Notes: a model not told the origin generated them from the sequence alone. DNA of 64,000 nt from Pseudomonas viridiflava (GCF_900590755.1 NZ_UUOC01000001.1:186001-250000), one strand, 5' to 3'; shown: positions 1-9,074, counted from the stretch's first letter. A program made the numbers and translations.

Positions 1-321
1 GGCAGTTTTGCCAAGGCTGGAAATCACCAGATCGACCCGGCCCGAGGTCAGGAACGGGATGCGGTTGGCTGAGGTGACAGGTGTCAGTACGAGCTTCACG
101 CCCAGCTTGTCGGCGATCAGTTGCGCCATTTCGATATCCAGGCCCAATGGCTTGAGATCGGTTCCCACTGAACCAAACGGCGGGAAGTCTTGTGGCACCG
201 CGACTTTCAACACGCCTCTGTCGGTGATATCGGACAGCGCGTCCGCTTGGGCGAATGGAATGGCCGCACAGGCAGCACTGGCGAACAATGCGCTCAACAG
301 ACAACGACGAAACAGGTTCAT
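1..321 (-). CDS. Amino-acid ABC transporter solute-binding protein, 5' part only
   Basis: The first 107 residues are visible; the gene runs off the left edge of the window. It starts at ATG 319-321 on the minus strand. Residues 1-26 form a Sec signal peptide ending around FAQA|DA. They are followed by the family-3 solute-binding start (ITDRGVLKVAVPQDFPPFG, then GLDIEMAQLIADKLG), which is typical of periplasmic polar amino-acid binding proteins of the GltI/HisJ class. The ligand cannot be read from the sequence. It lies next to pxpA in the same direction, so its substrate may be linked to 5-oxoproline or glutamate metabolism (inference). Confidence 0.85.
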   Translation of the reverse strand, partial: MNLFRRCLLSALFASAACAAIPFAQADALSDITDRGVLKVAVPQDFPPFGSVGTDLKPLGLDIEMAQLIADKLGVKLVLTPVTSANRIPFLTSGRVDLVISSLGKTA

Positions 322-618
322 GGCTTCTCTCACAGTAGGGGCAATGGACAGCTGAAGCTTCCTGATCCGGCAGCGTTCAGGTGCCAGGATGCGGAGTGGG
401 GGCAGGGGGTGCAGCAAGGTGAGTGCAATGACTGTTCTTGACGGTTGTCATGCTGTTGCCAGTGAGCTGGCTTAGGGTGCTGAGTCGAGCGCAGTGGCAG
501 ACGGTCAGCCTCGCAGTGCTCAACTAATACAGAATGTCGGTTTTGATCACAGAGCGTTAACCATTAATTTTTTGTTCATAAGCAACAAATTGTTTTGGAG
601 TTGGGTCGTCGGTGAGAA
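322..618. other. Intergenic, AT-rich promoter region of the solute-binding gene
   Basis: About 300 bases without a convincing gene. The part near 530-600 is AT-rich (ATTAATTTTTTG-like runs) and probably carries the promoter of the minus-strand solute-binding gene. I could not assign a specific operator. ORFs here are short and have no ribosome binding site. Confidence 0.4.
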
Positions 619-645
619 GCAAAACGGCCCCTAAGGGCCGCGTTT
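619..645 (-). terminator. Rho-independent terminator of pxpA
   Basis: The inverted repeat cGGCCC-TTA-GGGGCCg lies 17 bases after the pxpA stop and is followed on the minus strand by TTTTGC. A GC-rich stem with a T-run directly behind a gene end fits an intrinsic terminator. Confidence 0.75.
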
Positions 646-661
646 GTTGCTCGCTCTGCCA

Positions 662-1435
662 TCAGTCAGCAATAACCGTGGCCATTGGCGCGATACGTAC
701 GCCTGCGCTTTCCAGCAAAGTGCGCAGCTGGCTGGCCATAGTGGTGGCACCGGGTGTGTCGCCATGGACGCAGACCGTGTCGATCCGTACCGGCATACGC
801 ACACCGTCAACCGTAGTGATCGCTTGTTCTTCAATCATGCGCAGTACCCGGGCCGCCGCCAGTTCGCTGTCGTGAATGACAGCCCCCGGTAATTTGCGCG
901 AGACCAGGTTGCCGTTAGCCGCATAGGCGCGGTCGGCATAGATTTCCCGAGCCATACGCAGCCCGAGACGCTCCCCGGCGCGCTCGGTTTCGAGGCCTGG
1001 CATCACCACGAAAATCAGTTCGGGGTCGACGGCCTTGATTGCCCGAGCCACGGCCATGGCCAGCTCGGGGTCTTCGTTGGCCATATTGCCCAGCGCGCCG
1101 TGAGTTTTTACATGTTGCAGCGGCAGGCCGGCGGCTTCGGAAAGCGCCTTGAATGCACCAATCTGGTAAATGATCTGGCGCTCGATCTGCGTTGGCGAGT
1201 CGCCGCGGATCTGCCGTCGACCGAAGCCATGGAGGTCGAGAAAGCTGGGGTGTGCGCCAACTGCCACGGATTTTTCCCGGGCGAGGGCGGCGGTATTGAA
1301 CATGATGTCGGGATCCCCGGCATGAAATCCGCATGCGATATTGGCGGAACTGACGATGTCGAGCATCGCGCTGTCATCGCCCATCTTCCAGGCGCCAAAG
1401 CCTTCACCCATGTCGCAGTTCAAGTCGATCAGCAT
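662..1435 (-). CDS. pxpA: 5-oxoprolinase subunit A (LamB/YcsF family)
   Basis: 257 residues, full length for PxpA. The family signature DLNCDMGEGFG is at residues 4-14, with NIACGFHAGDP near 33-43 and a VKTHGALG segment near 110. Together with PxpB and PxpC it cleaves 5-oxo-L-proline to L-glutamate with ATP in the cytoplasm. AGGTGA sits 5 bases before the ATG. The gene is transcribed away from pxpBC, which start 160 bases to the right, so the three subunits are made from divergent units instead of one operon. Family assignment is secure. Confidence 0.93.
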   Translation of the reverse strand: MLIDLNCDMGEGFGAWKMGDDSAMLDIVSSANIACGFHAGDPDIMFNTAALAREKSVAVGAHPSFLDLHGFGRRQIRGDSPTQIERQIIYQIGAFKALSEAAGLPLQHVKTHGALGNMANEDPELAMAVARAIKAVDPELIFVVMPGLETERAGERLGLRMAREIYADRAYAANGNLVSRKLPGAVIHDSELAAARVLRMIEEQAITTVDGVRMPVRIDTVCVHGDTPGATTMASQLRTLLESAGVRIAPMATVIAD

Positions 1436-1597
1436 AAAGTCACCTGTGAGACGGCTAACGCCATTTTTGATTAAGTGAGGCCTAGAAGGTATCCCGCAGT
1501 TAGCAATCGGGCATCCGGGGCTATCTTTCGCGGATGCATATTGACAGAATACCTCTGGTATTCCAAAAGCATTCCATCCCTTACGGAGAATTCAGCA

Positions 1598-2329
1598 GTG
1601 GATACTGTGGAGCAGGGGCCGTCTTTGCGGATCGCGCCGATAGCCGATCATGCGCTGTACATTGATTTTGGCGAAGTGATCGATGTGGCGGTCAACCAGC
1701 GCGTCACTGCCCTCGCCAGGCGCGTGGCGCAGGCAGGTATCGTCGGCGTGACCGGCCTGATTCCTACTTATCGGGCACTGACAGTCGCCTACGATTGCAC
1801 ACGCATTCGTCAGTCCCGTCTGCGCGAGCACATGGAGCGTTTGCTGGCAGAGCCAGACGCTGCGGTCGCCCCGGTGCGCAGCTGGGAAGTGCCCGTGGCT
1901 TACGGCGGCGAGCACGGGATTGATCTTCAGTGGCTTGCTGATCATCACCAGCTTGAGCTTGAGGAGCTGATCGACCTGCACAGCGCCGTCAGTTATCGCG
2001 TCTACATGATCGGTTTCATGCCCGGCTTTGCGTACCTGGGCGGGCTGGATCAGCGGCTGCATACCTCGCGCCGTGAATCGCCACGCCTCAAGGTGCCGGC
2101 AGGATCCGTGAGCATCGGGGGTATGCAAACCGCCGTGGCGTCAATCGAGGCACCCAGCGGATGGCACCTGATCGGCCGTACTCCGGCGCGCAGTTTCTTG
2201 CCATCGCGAGACGAGCCATTTCTGTTTCAGGCCGGTGACGCGATCCGCTTTGTACCCATTGGCCCTGATGAGTTCGACGCTTTGGCAGCTCAACCTGATT
2301 ACCTCCCGCAGTGGACCTGGCGCACATGA
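1598..2329 (+). CDS. pxpB: 5-oxoprolinase subunit B (KipI/carboxyltransferase domain, subdomain A/B)
   Basis: 243 residues from a GTG start chosen because ACGGAGAA lies 7 bases upstream; the frame stays open further upstream but without a ribosome binding site. The CT_C_D signature is clear (SYRVYMIGFMPGFAYLGGL, then SPRLKVPAGSVSIGG and TGWHLIGRTP-like GWHLIGRTPARSF). It pairs with PxpC to form the carboxyltransferase-like half of prokaryotic 5-oxoprolinase. The stop codon overlaps the start of pxpC in an ATGA, indicating translational coupling. Confidence 0.93.
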   Translation: MDTVEQGPSLRIAPIADHALYIDFGEVIDVAVNQRVTALARRVAQAGIVGVTGLIPTYRALTVAYDCTRIRQSRLREHMERLLAEPDAAVAPVRSWEVPVAYGGEHGIDLQWLADHHQLELEELIDLHSAVSYRVYMIGFMPGFAYLGGLDQRLHTSRRESPRLKVPAGSVSIGGMQTAVASIEAPSGWHLIGRTPARSFLPSRDEPFLFQAGDAIRFVPIGPDEFDALAAQPDYLPQWTWRT

Positions 2330-3291
2330 GTCGTTTGTCTGTTCTGAACCCAGGCGTGCTCACCACGTTGCAGGATCGAGGCCGCACCGGTTACGAGGAT
2401 CGCGGCGTGCCGCCATCGGGTGCGTTGGATGAGTTGAGCTTTGCCATTGCCAATGCGTTGGTGGGCAACCCGGCGGGCACGGGGGCGCTCGAATTCACGC
2501 TGCTGGGCGGACAGTTTCGAGTCGGGCAGGGTGGGTGCGTCGTCGCGGTCACCGGTGACATGGAGGTATTCATCGACGATCAGCCGGTGGCGCCTTATCA
2601 ATGTCACGTGCTGCGTTCAGGGGCAGTCTTGAAAGTCGGCCGCGCCCTGAGCGGCGCTCGCGGTTACCTGGCAGTTGCCGGTGGCTTTGTAGCGCAGCCG
2701 GTGCTGGGCAGCGTATCGACGCTGATGCGCGGTGAGCTGGGTGGCTTTGCGGGTCGTGCCATCGCCAAGGGCGACGAATTGCAGTTGGCGGCGCCTTCGC
2801 AATATTTGCCTCTGGCGGCACGCGAGCCCGCGCAGCGCTTTTGGCCGCAACGCGAGCATCAACCGCTGCGGGTGGTGCTGGGGCCGCAGCAGGACTATTT
2901 CGACGACAGCCAGGTCGAACGCTTCCTCAGTGAGTCCTTTCAGGTGTCCGGACAGAGCGACCGCATGGGCTATCGCATGACTGGCCCGGCGATTACTCAC
3001 CTCAAGGGTTTCAATATCGTCTCGGACGCCATCAGCACCGGCAGCGTGCAGATCCCGGGCAGTGGCCACCCAATCATCGCCATGCACGATCGCCAGACAA
3101 CAGGCGGTTATCCGAAAATCGCAACGGTCATTCGAGCGGACCTGGCGCGCCTGGGGCAACTCAAGCCGGGTGACTGGATGAGCTTTGCGCAGGTGACAGT
3201 CGATGAGGCGGAGACCCTGTGGTGTGAGCGTCAGGTCATGCTCACGGCTTATCTTGATGAGTTGCTGTTGCGCTATCGCCGTCGCAGTTGA
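2326..3291 (+). CDS. pxpC: 5-oxoprolinase subunit C (KipA/biotin-dependent carboxyltransferase family)
   Basis: 321 residues. The ATG at 2326 overlaps the pxpB stop (ATGA), and I preferred it over an in-frame GTG 15 bases earlier. The family pattern LNPGVLTTLQDRGRTGYEDRGVPPSG opens the protein (in pieces: LSVLNPGVLTTLQDRGR and GVPPSGALDE). Later segments include GARGYLAVAGG, SDRMGYRM, SDAISTGSVQIPGSG and DRQTTGGYPKIA, all typical of KipA/PxpC. It works with PxpA and PxpB in ATP-dependent 5-oxoproline hydrolysis. Confidence 0.93.
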   Translation: MSRLSVLNPGVLTTLQDRGRTGYEDRGVPPSGALDELSFAIANALVGNPAGTGALEFTLLGGQFRVGQGGCVVAVTGDMEVFIDDQPVAPYQCHVLRSGAVLKVGRALSGARGYLAVAGGFVAQPVLGSVSTLMRGELGGFAGRAIAKGDELQLAAPSQYLPLAAREPAQRFWPQREHQPLRVVLGPQQDYFDDSQVERFLSESFQVSGQSDRMGYRMTGPAITHLKGFNIVSDAISTGSVQIPGSGHPIIAMHDRQTTGGYPKIATVIRADLARLGQLKPGDWMSFAQVTVDEAETLWCERQVMLTAYLDELLLRYRRRS

Positions 3292-3302
3292 TGTTCAAGA
3301 TG

Positions 3303-3328
3303 CTTAGGGCTTAGGGCTTAGGGCTTAG
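3303..3328 (+). repeat. Short tandem repeat, about four GCTTAGG heptamers
   Basis: Directly after pxpC the heptamer TTAGGGC is repeated in tandem, nearly four times and without a mismatch until the last copy ends in TTAGGA. It is non-coding and sits between the end of pxpC and a terminator hairpin. A slipped-strand microsatellite is the simplest explanation. Confidence 0.85.
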
Positions 3329-3332
3329 GACT

Positions 3333-3354
3333 GGGTGGCGTGAAGCTGCCACCC
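3333..3354. terminator. Bidirectional terminator-like hairpin
   Basis: Perfect 7-bp stem GGGTGGC/GCCACCC with an 8-base loop lies between the convergent ends of pxpC (plus) and the solute-binding gene at 3365 (minus). No strong T-run follows on either strand, so termination efficiency is uncertain. Confidence 0.5.
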
Positions 3355-3364
3355 TGACTTTCGG

Positions 3365-4159
3365 TTATTTGATGATCGAGCGGATCGGCTCTTTTGGCGC
3401 GGGATCGTAACCGACCAGGTCCAGCGTCAGCCTGGCGTAGGTACCGTCGGCGTTCATGTCTGCCAGCGCCTTGTTGACTGCCGTCACCAGGTTATTTTTC
3501 CCCAACTTGAACGCGAAGCCTTTCTGGATATGGCTGACGTAGTCGTCAGTCATGACGATGGGCAGGTGGACGTGTTTCATCAGGTAAGCGGCGCTGATGG
3601 AGTCAGTAATCACTGCATCGGTGTTGTGGTTGACCAGGTCCTGAATAGCATCGGATTCAGCCTTGTAGTTTTTCAGGACGGCGCCTTTTTCTTCGGCGAT
3701 GGCACTGAAGGTGGTAGAAACCTGAACGCCGACGTTTTTGCCCTTCAGGTCAGCGGCGGACTTGATCGAGGAGTTCGGCGGAGTAACCACCCGGCCACCG
3801 GATTCCAGCCAGCCGTCAGAGAACAGAATCTGCTCCTGACGGGCAGGGGTGATATCCATGGCAGCGCTGATCACGTCGAATTGATTCGCGGCAAGCCCCA
3901 CAAGCAGTGCATCCCATTTGATCAAGACCGGGGTGTACTCCAGGCCCAATCGGCGCGCGACCTCTTTCATGACGCGGATTTCCAGGCCGTCAAGCTGGCC
4001 ATTGGCGCTACGCATGCTGAAAGGCGCGAACGTGCCCTCGGTGGCTACCAGCAACTTGCCGGGCTTGATCAGCTCCAGCGGTTGGTCCGCATTCGCCCAG
4101 GTGCCGAACGTCAGCACCGACAATGCCGCGAACATTTGCACGATATTTCTGACTTTCAT
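3365..4159 (-). CDS. Family-3 amino-acid solute-binding protein (ABC transporter)
   Basis: 264 residues with a Sec signal peptide ending near GTWANA|DQP. The mature part follows the periplasmic amino-acid binding pattern: GKLLVATEGTFAPFS, GLEIRVMKEVARRLG, LVGLAANQFDVISAAMDIT. I chose the ATG at 4159 because GAGAG lies 8 bases upstream; an in-frame GTG at 4165 has poorer spacing. No permease or ATPase lies next to it, so it must share an ABC core encoded elsewhere. It sits downstream of the agmatinase-family gene in the same direction with a 137-base gap, which suggests a guanidino or polyamine-related ligand (inference). Confidence 0.88.
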   Translation of the reverse strand: MKVRNIVQMFAALSVLTFGTWANADQPLELIKPGKLLVATEGTFAPFSMRSANGQLDGLEIRVMKEVARRLGLEYTPVLIKWDALLVGLAANQFDVISAAMDITPARQEQILFSDGWLESGGRVVTPPNSSIKSAADLKGKNVGVQVSTTFSAIAEEKGAVLKNYKAESDAIQDLVNHNTDAVITDSISAAYLMKHVHLPIVMTDDYVSHIQKGFAFKLGKNNLVTAVNKALADMNADGTYARLTLDLVGYDPAPKEPIRSIIK

Positions 4160-4296
4160 GGTCACGCTCTCTTTGCTGGTTAATGATCAACGTTGGGGTC
4201 GGTGCTGCCGTGACCAGAGCCAAAGCGGGGCGCACCGTAACCGGGCAAGGGCAGGCCGGGGCTTTACTCCATCATGTCGTAGCATCAATCAGTCAG

Positions 4297-5256
4297 TCAG
4301 GCTTTGGGTTTTGCGCGCTCGCTGGCCAGCAGTGAGATGAACTCGCAGAGCACCGTTGCCCCCAGCAGGGAAGTGATTTGCCCCGGCCCTTCGTACATCG
4401 GACTGATCTCGGTGACATCGCAACCGACCAGATTGATGCCGTTCAGGGCGCGCAGCAGTTGCAGGGTTTCACGAGTCGTCGGCCCTCCAGCTTCGGGTGT
4501 CTGTACGCCGGGCGCCGAGGCCGGGTCGACAAAGTCCATGTCAAAGGTGATGAAGGTCGGGCGGCCGCCGGTGCGCTCTTTGATGCGTTCAGCCAGCGCC
4601 TTGATACCCATTTCGAACATCTGATCGGTAGTCACCACGTCGTAGCCCAGGTCGATCGACTGGCTGATGTCGGTTGTGCGAAACAGCGAGCCGCGCAAGC
4701 CAATCTGGATCGAGTGGGCCGGGTCCACCAGATTCTCTTCCACTGCGCGACGAAACGGCGTGCCGGCGCTGTACAGTTTGTCGGCGAAGTATTTATCCCA
4801 GGTGTCGCTGTGGGAATCGAACTGCACCAACGCCACCGGCCCGTGCCTGGCGGCCACTGCGCGCAATTCGCCCAGGGTTACCGAGTGGTCACCACCGATA
4901 CCGAACGGCACGACTCCGGCGTTGACCAGGCCGGCCACTGCCTGCTCGATACGCGCCAGGCATTCTTCTTCGTAGCCTGGTACCACCGCCGCATCACCGG
5001 CATCGGCAATGTTCAAGGCCTCGAAAATATTGATGTTGTCGCGATAGGGGCTGATCGGGCGCAGCATCACTGACATCGCACGCACCGCATTGGGCGCAAA
5101 GCGTGAACCCGTGCGGAATGCGGCACCAGAATCGGACGGCAGCCCGATGATCGCCGCATCGAGGTTCTCCAGTGTGGTCGCCAGCGGTAAACGCATGAAG
5201 GTCGGCACACCACAAAAGCGTGGCGTGGAGAGAGAGTCAGTGGGTAATACGCTCAT
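4297..5256 (-). CDS. Agmatinase/guanidinobutyrase-family ureohydrolase
   Basis: 319 residues. The Mn-dependent ureohydrolase metal motifs are all present: GIGGDHS, DSHSDTWD (the family usually has DAHxD), and FDMDFVDPASAPGV near residue 235. Such enzymes release urea from agmatine, 4-guanidinobutyrate or 3-guanidinopropionate. The Ser in DSHSD and the GTPFRRAVEE segment are reminiscent of the Pseudomonas guanidino-acid hydrolases GpuA/GbuA, but I cannot decide the substrate. The start is the ATG at 5256, preceded by TTTGGAG 7 bases upstream; an in-frame ATG at 5268 has no such site. Confidence 0.85.
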   Translation of the reverse strand: MSVLPTDSLSTPRFCGVPTFMRLPLATTLENLDAAIIGLPSDSGAAFRTGSRFAPNAVRAMSVMLRPISPYRDNINIFEALNIADAGDAAVVPGYEEECLARIEQAVAGLVNAGVVPFGIGGDHSVTLGELRAVAARHGPVALVQFDSHSDTWDKYFADKLYSAGTPFRRAVEENLVDPAHSIQIGLRGSLFRTTDISQSIDLGYDVVTTDQMFEMGIKALAERIKERTGGRPTFITFDMDFVDPASAPGVQTPEAGGPTTRETLQLLRALNGINLVGCDVTEISPMYEGPGQITSLLGATVLCEFISLLASERAKPKA

Positions 5257-5604
5257 GTGGTACTCCAAATGCTACATGGGGCAGGGCAATGACACCCAGC
5301 AGGCGTCATGGGCCCAATAACGATTGGCGGGCTCAGGCGCACAGTGCAGACCCTGTTGCCCACTCATTCCCGCAACGGGGACCGCAGAAGATGCAATTCA
5401 ACGGCCAGCTTTGCGTCGCCACTTTGCATAGGGATAGACAGATCCAGCGCGCATAAACCAGTTGGTCTTCTTGGGAAGGAGGGGGAGCGTCTGGCCTCCA
5501 CTGTTGAAGCCGGCTCAGAAGGCCGAATGATCGGCGAGAAATGAGGTCGTCTTATTGTCTTGCCATGAAGTGCCGGTGCGGCAGATTTGTATGCGTCGCT
5601 GGCG
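5257..5604. other. Intergenic, no gene seen
   Basis: About 350 bases between the start of the ureohydrolase and the end of the LysR gene. It should carry the ureohydrolase promoter. Small overlapping ORFs lack ribosome binding sites and family resemblance. I see no clear operator. Confidence 0.4.
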
Positions 5605-6525
5605 TCATTCACACAGTGGCGATAACTCTTCGAGCATCACTTCGCGGGCGCATTGCGCAAAGCGGCTCACCAGCCTCGACTGCGGGTGATGTGACGGGAA
5701 AAGAAGCCCGATCACAACCGGAATGCTTTCAGTGAATGGACGCGATTCGATGTCATTGATGGTCGCTTCCTCAGCCGCGGCCACTGGGTTGATCAAGCTG
5801 ACGCCCATGCCTGCACCCACCAGTGCGCAAATTGACGAACCAAGGCTTGCTTCCGCAACGATGAATCGACTGACCCCGGCCTGTTCGAAGATATGGTCAA
5901 TGCGTTCTCTGACAGGGCTGGTGCCTGGAAACGAGACGTAACGTTCGTTCGCAAAATCCTGAGGCGTGACGCGATCCAGTTGGGCGAAGCGATGGCCTTT
6001 TGGGAACACAGCAACACAGTTCGACGTGATAACAGGATCAACGAGGATGCCGGGCGTTTGGCCGTACAGCATGGCTAATCCAGTGCTGCACATCCCGGAG
6101 CGTATCCATTCGTTAACAGTGCTTTCATTACCGGATTGGATTGTCACCATGACCTCCGGAAACTCCAGCTTGAACCGGGCGACGGCCCTTGCCAACAGGC
6201 CTCCTGCCAGTCGAGGCATAGCCGCAAGCACTAGGCGATCCCTGCCAAACGAGCGAATTACCGCTGCAGCCGACTCCAGGCTGGACAGCCCAGCGAATGT
6301 CTTCTCAACCTCGCCGTAAAAACGTTCACCGTCTACCGTCGGCTTGAGCTTGGTGCCATGCCGCTCGAACAACGGGAACTGCGCAAGATTTTCGAGTTGC
6401 CCGATCAGACGGCTGATTTGAGGTTGTGAGGTATGCAGCTTGCGAGCTGCGATCGTCATGGAGCCGGTCATCATCACAGCGCGAAATGCTTCGATCTGGC
6501 GAAGCTTCATATGGCCTTCGCTCAT
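5605..6525 (-). CDS. LysR-family transcriptional regulator
   Basis: 306 residues. The N-terminal winged helix-turn-helix is typical (LRQIEAFRAVMMTGSMTIAA and LHTSQPQISRLIGQLE), followed by the LysR substrate-binding domain. It is divergent from the ABC transporter-threonine aldolase operon, with 147 bases between the starts, so it very likely controls that operon in response to the transported amino acid (inference). AGGA lies 5 bases before ATG 6525; a second ATG at 6510 is also possible. Confidence 0.9.
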   Translation of the reverse strand: MSEGHMKLRQIEAFRAVMMTGSMTIAARKLHTSQPQISRLIGQLENLAQFPLFERHGTKLKPTVDGERFYGEVEKTFAGLSSLESAAAVIRSFGRDRLVLAAMPRLAGGLLARAVARFKLEFPEVMVTIQSGNESTVNEWIRSGMCSTGLAMLYGQTPGILVDPVITSNCVAVFPKGHRFAQLDRVTPQDFANERYVSFPGTSPVRERIDHIFEQAGVSRFIVAEASLGSSICALVGAGMGVSLINPVAAAEEATINDIESRPFTESIPVVIGLLFPSHHPQSRLVSRFAQCAREVMLEELSPLCE

Positions 6526-6672
6526 ATCAGTCCTGTATCTAGTAATACGGAAGAGGTATTGGGCTTAAATATATTCTTCATGGATACTTTTTGCCACTAC
6601 CGATCTCCTGCTCTCGGTCAGTTCTCGACAAAAGATAAAGATGTTCTCTGTTTCGATTACCGAGGAAGGAAA

Positions 6673-7575
6673 ATGAAAGTAATTTCAGCTGTAACGGCGC
6701 TGGCGGCATTCGTACTTGGCGCGCATGCGTTTGCAGATGGGCGCATCGACAGGATTCGTGAGTCTGGCTCAATCACACTGGGCTATCCGGAGAGCTCGGT
6801 GCCTTTCGGTTATCTGGATGCCGAGCAAAAACCCGTGGGATATACGGTCGAGATATGCGAAGCAATCACCGCAAAAATAAAGACTTCGCTCGGCCTTAAA
6901 TCTCTGCAAGTGAATTACAACCCTACGGCTTCAGCGACGCGTATTCCGTTGTTGGCCAACGGCACAATCGATCTGGAATGCGGCAATACCACTAATAAAG
7001 CCGATCGCCATGCCTTGGTGTCATTCGCACCTACCACCTTTGTCGCCCAGGTCGTATTGATGGCGCGTAAGGATGCCGGGGTGGACGTGAATGATCTTTC
7101 ATCCTTTCGCGGCAAAACCATTGCCGCCCAGGCAGGTGGGCAGACTTTCAAGCTCATCTCGATGCTCAACGCCAAACATAACTACGGCATCTCCATGGCA
7201 CCGGCGAAGGACACCGCAGAAACCTTTCTGATGGTCTCCAGTGGCCGCGCCGCAGGCTCTGCCAACGACGATGGTTTGGCTTACGGTGCTGTTGCGTCGT
7301 CCAAAAATCCTGAAGATTTTGTAGTCGGTACTAAAGGTCTGGAGTTAGCTCCTTACGGCATCCTGGAGCCAAAGGACGATCCTGAGTTCAAGAAACTAGT
7401 GGATACCGCCGTGGTTGAGCTCATCCAGGATGGCACTGTCGCCAAGCTGTATGACAAGTACTTCACTTCGCCGATTCCGCCACGTGGCATCAACCTCAAA
7501 TACCCGATGAGCGCTGCACTCAAAAGGGCGTTGGCCAATCCTACCGATTCGCCTGATCCCGCCACTTACGAGTAA
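6673..7575 (+). CDS. Amino-acid ABC transporter solute-binding protein (GltI-like)
   Basis: 300 residues from ATG 6673, chosen because GAGGAAGGA lies just upstream; the frame is open further upstream but that part is not coding. A signal peptide (MKVISAVTALAAFVLG...AFA) is followed by the GltI-type pattern: IDRIRESGSITLGYPESSVPFGYLD, split by the usual signature EICEAITAKIK, then IDLECGNTTNKADR. The last motif is characteristic of glutamate/aspartate-type binding proteins. First gene of a five-gene operon with two permeases, an ATPase and threonine aldolase. Confidence 0.92.
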   Translation: MKVISAVTALAAFVLGAHAFADGRIDRIRESGSITLGYPESSVPFGYLDAEQKPVGYTVEICEAITAKIKTSLGLKSLQVNYNPTASATRIPLLANGTIDLECGNTTNKADRHALVSFAPTTFVAQVVLMARKDAGVDVNDLSSFRGKTIAAQAGGQTFKLISMLNAKHNYGISMAPAKDTAETFLMVSSGRAAGSANDDGLAYGAVASSKNPEDFVVGTKGLELAPYGILEPKDDPEFKKLVDTAVVELIQDGTVAKLYDKYFTSPIPPRGINLKYPMSAALKRALANPTDSPDPATYE

Positions 7576-7583
7576 GCAAAGCC

Positions 7584-8351
7584 ATGAACTACGACTGGAG
7601 TTGGAAGATCTTTCTTGATCTGTCTTCCAATGGTGTTGATAGCTATCTGTACAACTTGCTGACAGGTGTCGGCTGGACCCTGGCACTGTCTTTGTCCGCT
7701 GGCATCGTGTCTTTCATACTTGGCTCGATGGTCGCGGTCATGCGGACAGCGCCGTCGCTGGCGCTGCACTTTGTCGGCACGGTGTACGTTGAGATCTTCC
7801 GTAATATCCCGCTGCTGGTGCAGATGTTTCTCTGGTACTTCGTCCTTCCGGAGCTATTGCCAAAGGAGTGGGGCGACGCCTTGAAACAAATGGGACAGCC
7901 CTGGGGGCAGTTCATACCTGCGGTGTTGTGCCTGAGTTTTTACGGTACCGCGCGGTTGGCGGAGACATTACGTGCAGGTATCCAGTCATTGCCGCGAGGG
8001 CAGGGGCAGGCAGGTACGGCCATGGGGCTGACGCCTGTTCAAGTTTATCTCTACGTGATCATGCCCCAGGCTTATCGGATCGTGATCCCGCCGCTGACCT
8101 CCGAGTTCATGGGGATAGTCAAATATTCGTCCGTGGCGTTGACCATTGGCCTTCTTGAGCTGACCGGACAAGCGCGAGCGATGCAGGAGTTCAGCTTTCA
8201 TATATTCGAGGCGTTTTCAGCGGCAACGGTCGGTTATTTGGTCATCAATGGCTGCGTAGTTCTGATCATGCATTACGTGGAACGACATTTTGCTCTGCCC
8301 GGAAAGATTGGCTGGAAGGCACGAATGAAATTGAGCGGGAGTGCCTCATGA
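7584..8351 (+). CDS. Amino-acid ABC transporter permease (GltJ-like)
   Basis: 255 residues and about five membrane helices. The HisMQ/GltJ family features are visible: VEIFRNIPLLVQMFLWYF near residue 68 and the cytoplasmic EAA loop around LAETLRAGIQSLPRGQGQAG. It forms the membrane channel together with the next gene. The stop overlaps the start of the second permease in an ATGA, so the two are translationally coupled. Confidence 0.92.
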   Translation: MNYDWSWKIFLDLSSNGVDSYLYNLLTGVGWTLALSLSAGIVSFILGSMVAVMRTAPSLALHFVGTVYVEIFRNIPLLVQMFLWYFVLPELLPKEWGDALKQMGQPWGQFIPAVLCLSFYGTARLAETLRAGIQSLPRGQGQAGTAMGLTPVQVYLYVIMPQAYRIVIPPLTSEFMGIVKYSSVALTIGLLELTGQARAMQEFSFHIFEAFSAATVGYLVINGCVVLIMHYVERHFALPGKIGWKARMKLSGSAS

Positions 8352-9034
8352 ACTTTGATTTCGCTGCCGTAATCCAGGCCATGCCGTACCTGTTTGGGAC
8401 TGGCATGACCTTTACGCTGACCTTGACCATTGCTGCCGCCAGCATGGGGTTAGTACTAGGCACGCTCTTGGCGGTGATGCGTTTGTCACCGTATCGGCTC
8501 CTGTCGATACCAGCCGCCGTGTACGTTAATACCATGCGGTCAATACCGCTGCTGTTGGTAATTTTCTGGTTCTACTTTCTGATGCCGTACATGGGTGCCT
8601 GGATAACGGGTTCTTCACGGCCAATGAATGTGGGGGCATACAAGTCGGCGATCATCACCTTCACGCTGTTCGAAGCGGCGTATTTCTGCGAAATCATGCG
8701 CGCCGGCATTCAGTCAGTATCGCGTGGGCAGATGTCTGCCGGACTAGCCATCGGGCTTACTTATGGTCAGTCCATGAAGAACATCATTCTCCCGCAAGCC
8801 TTTCGCAACATGCTGCCGTCGCTAGTGACGCGGGTGATCATTCTGTTTCAGGACACCTCATTGGTGTACGTGCTGTCGTTGACCGATTTCCTCGGCGCCG
8901 GTGCAAAGATCGGACAACGTGATGGCCGACTGGTTGAGTTATATGTGTTCGTCGCGCTGGTTTACCTGGTGATCTGCTTCAGCGCCTCGCGAATCGTCAA
9001 GCTGCTTGAAAAAAGAGCGCTTGTCGCTCGCTGA
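8348..9034 (+). CDS. Amino-acid ABC transporter permease (GltK-like)
   Basis: 228 residues, about five membrane helices. VNTMRSIPLLLVIFWFYF and the EAA loop EIMRAGIQSVSRGQMSAG match the GltK/HisM class, and the helix ending in FQDTSLVYVLSLTDFLGA is typical of glutamate/aspartate permeases. GGGAG lies before the ATG, inside the end of the first permease. Partner of the preceding gene in a heterodimeric inner-membrane channel. Confidence 0.92.
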   Translation: MNFDFAAVIQAMPYLFGTGMTFTLTLTIAAASMGLVLGTLLAVMRLSPYRLLSIPAAVYVNTMRSIPLLLVIFWFYFLMPYMGAWITGSSRPMNVGAYKSAIITFTLFEAAYFCEIMRAGIQSVSRGQMSAGLAIGLTYGQSMKNIILPQAFRNMLPSLVTRVIILFQDTSLVYVLSLTDFLGAGAKIGQRDGRLVELYVFVALVYLVICFSASRIVKLLEKRALVAR

Positions 9035-9074
9035 GTCTCCAACTAGTTAGTGTCAACCAAGCGGGTTATCCCAG

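Noticed and set aside
3303..3328. Telomere-like TTAGGG repeat
   Set aside because: The unit is a heptamer (TTAGGGC) with only about four copies in a bacterial intergenic gap.
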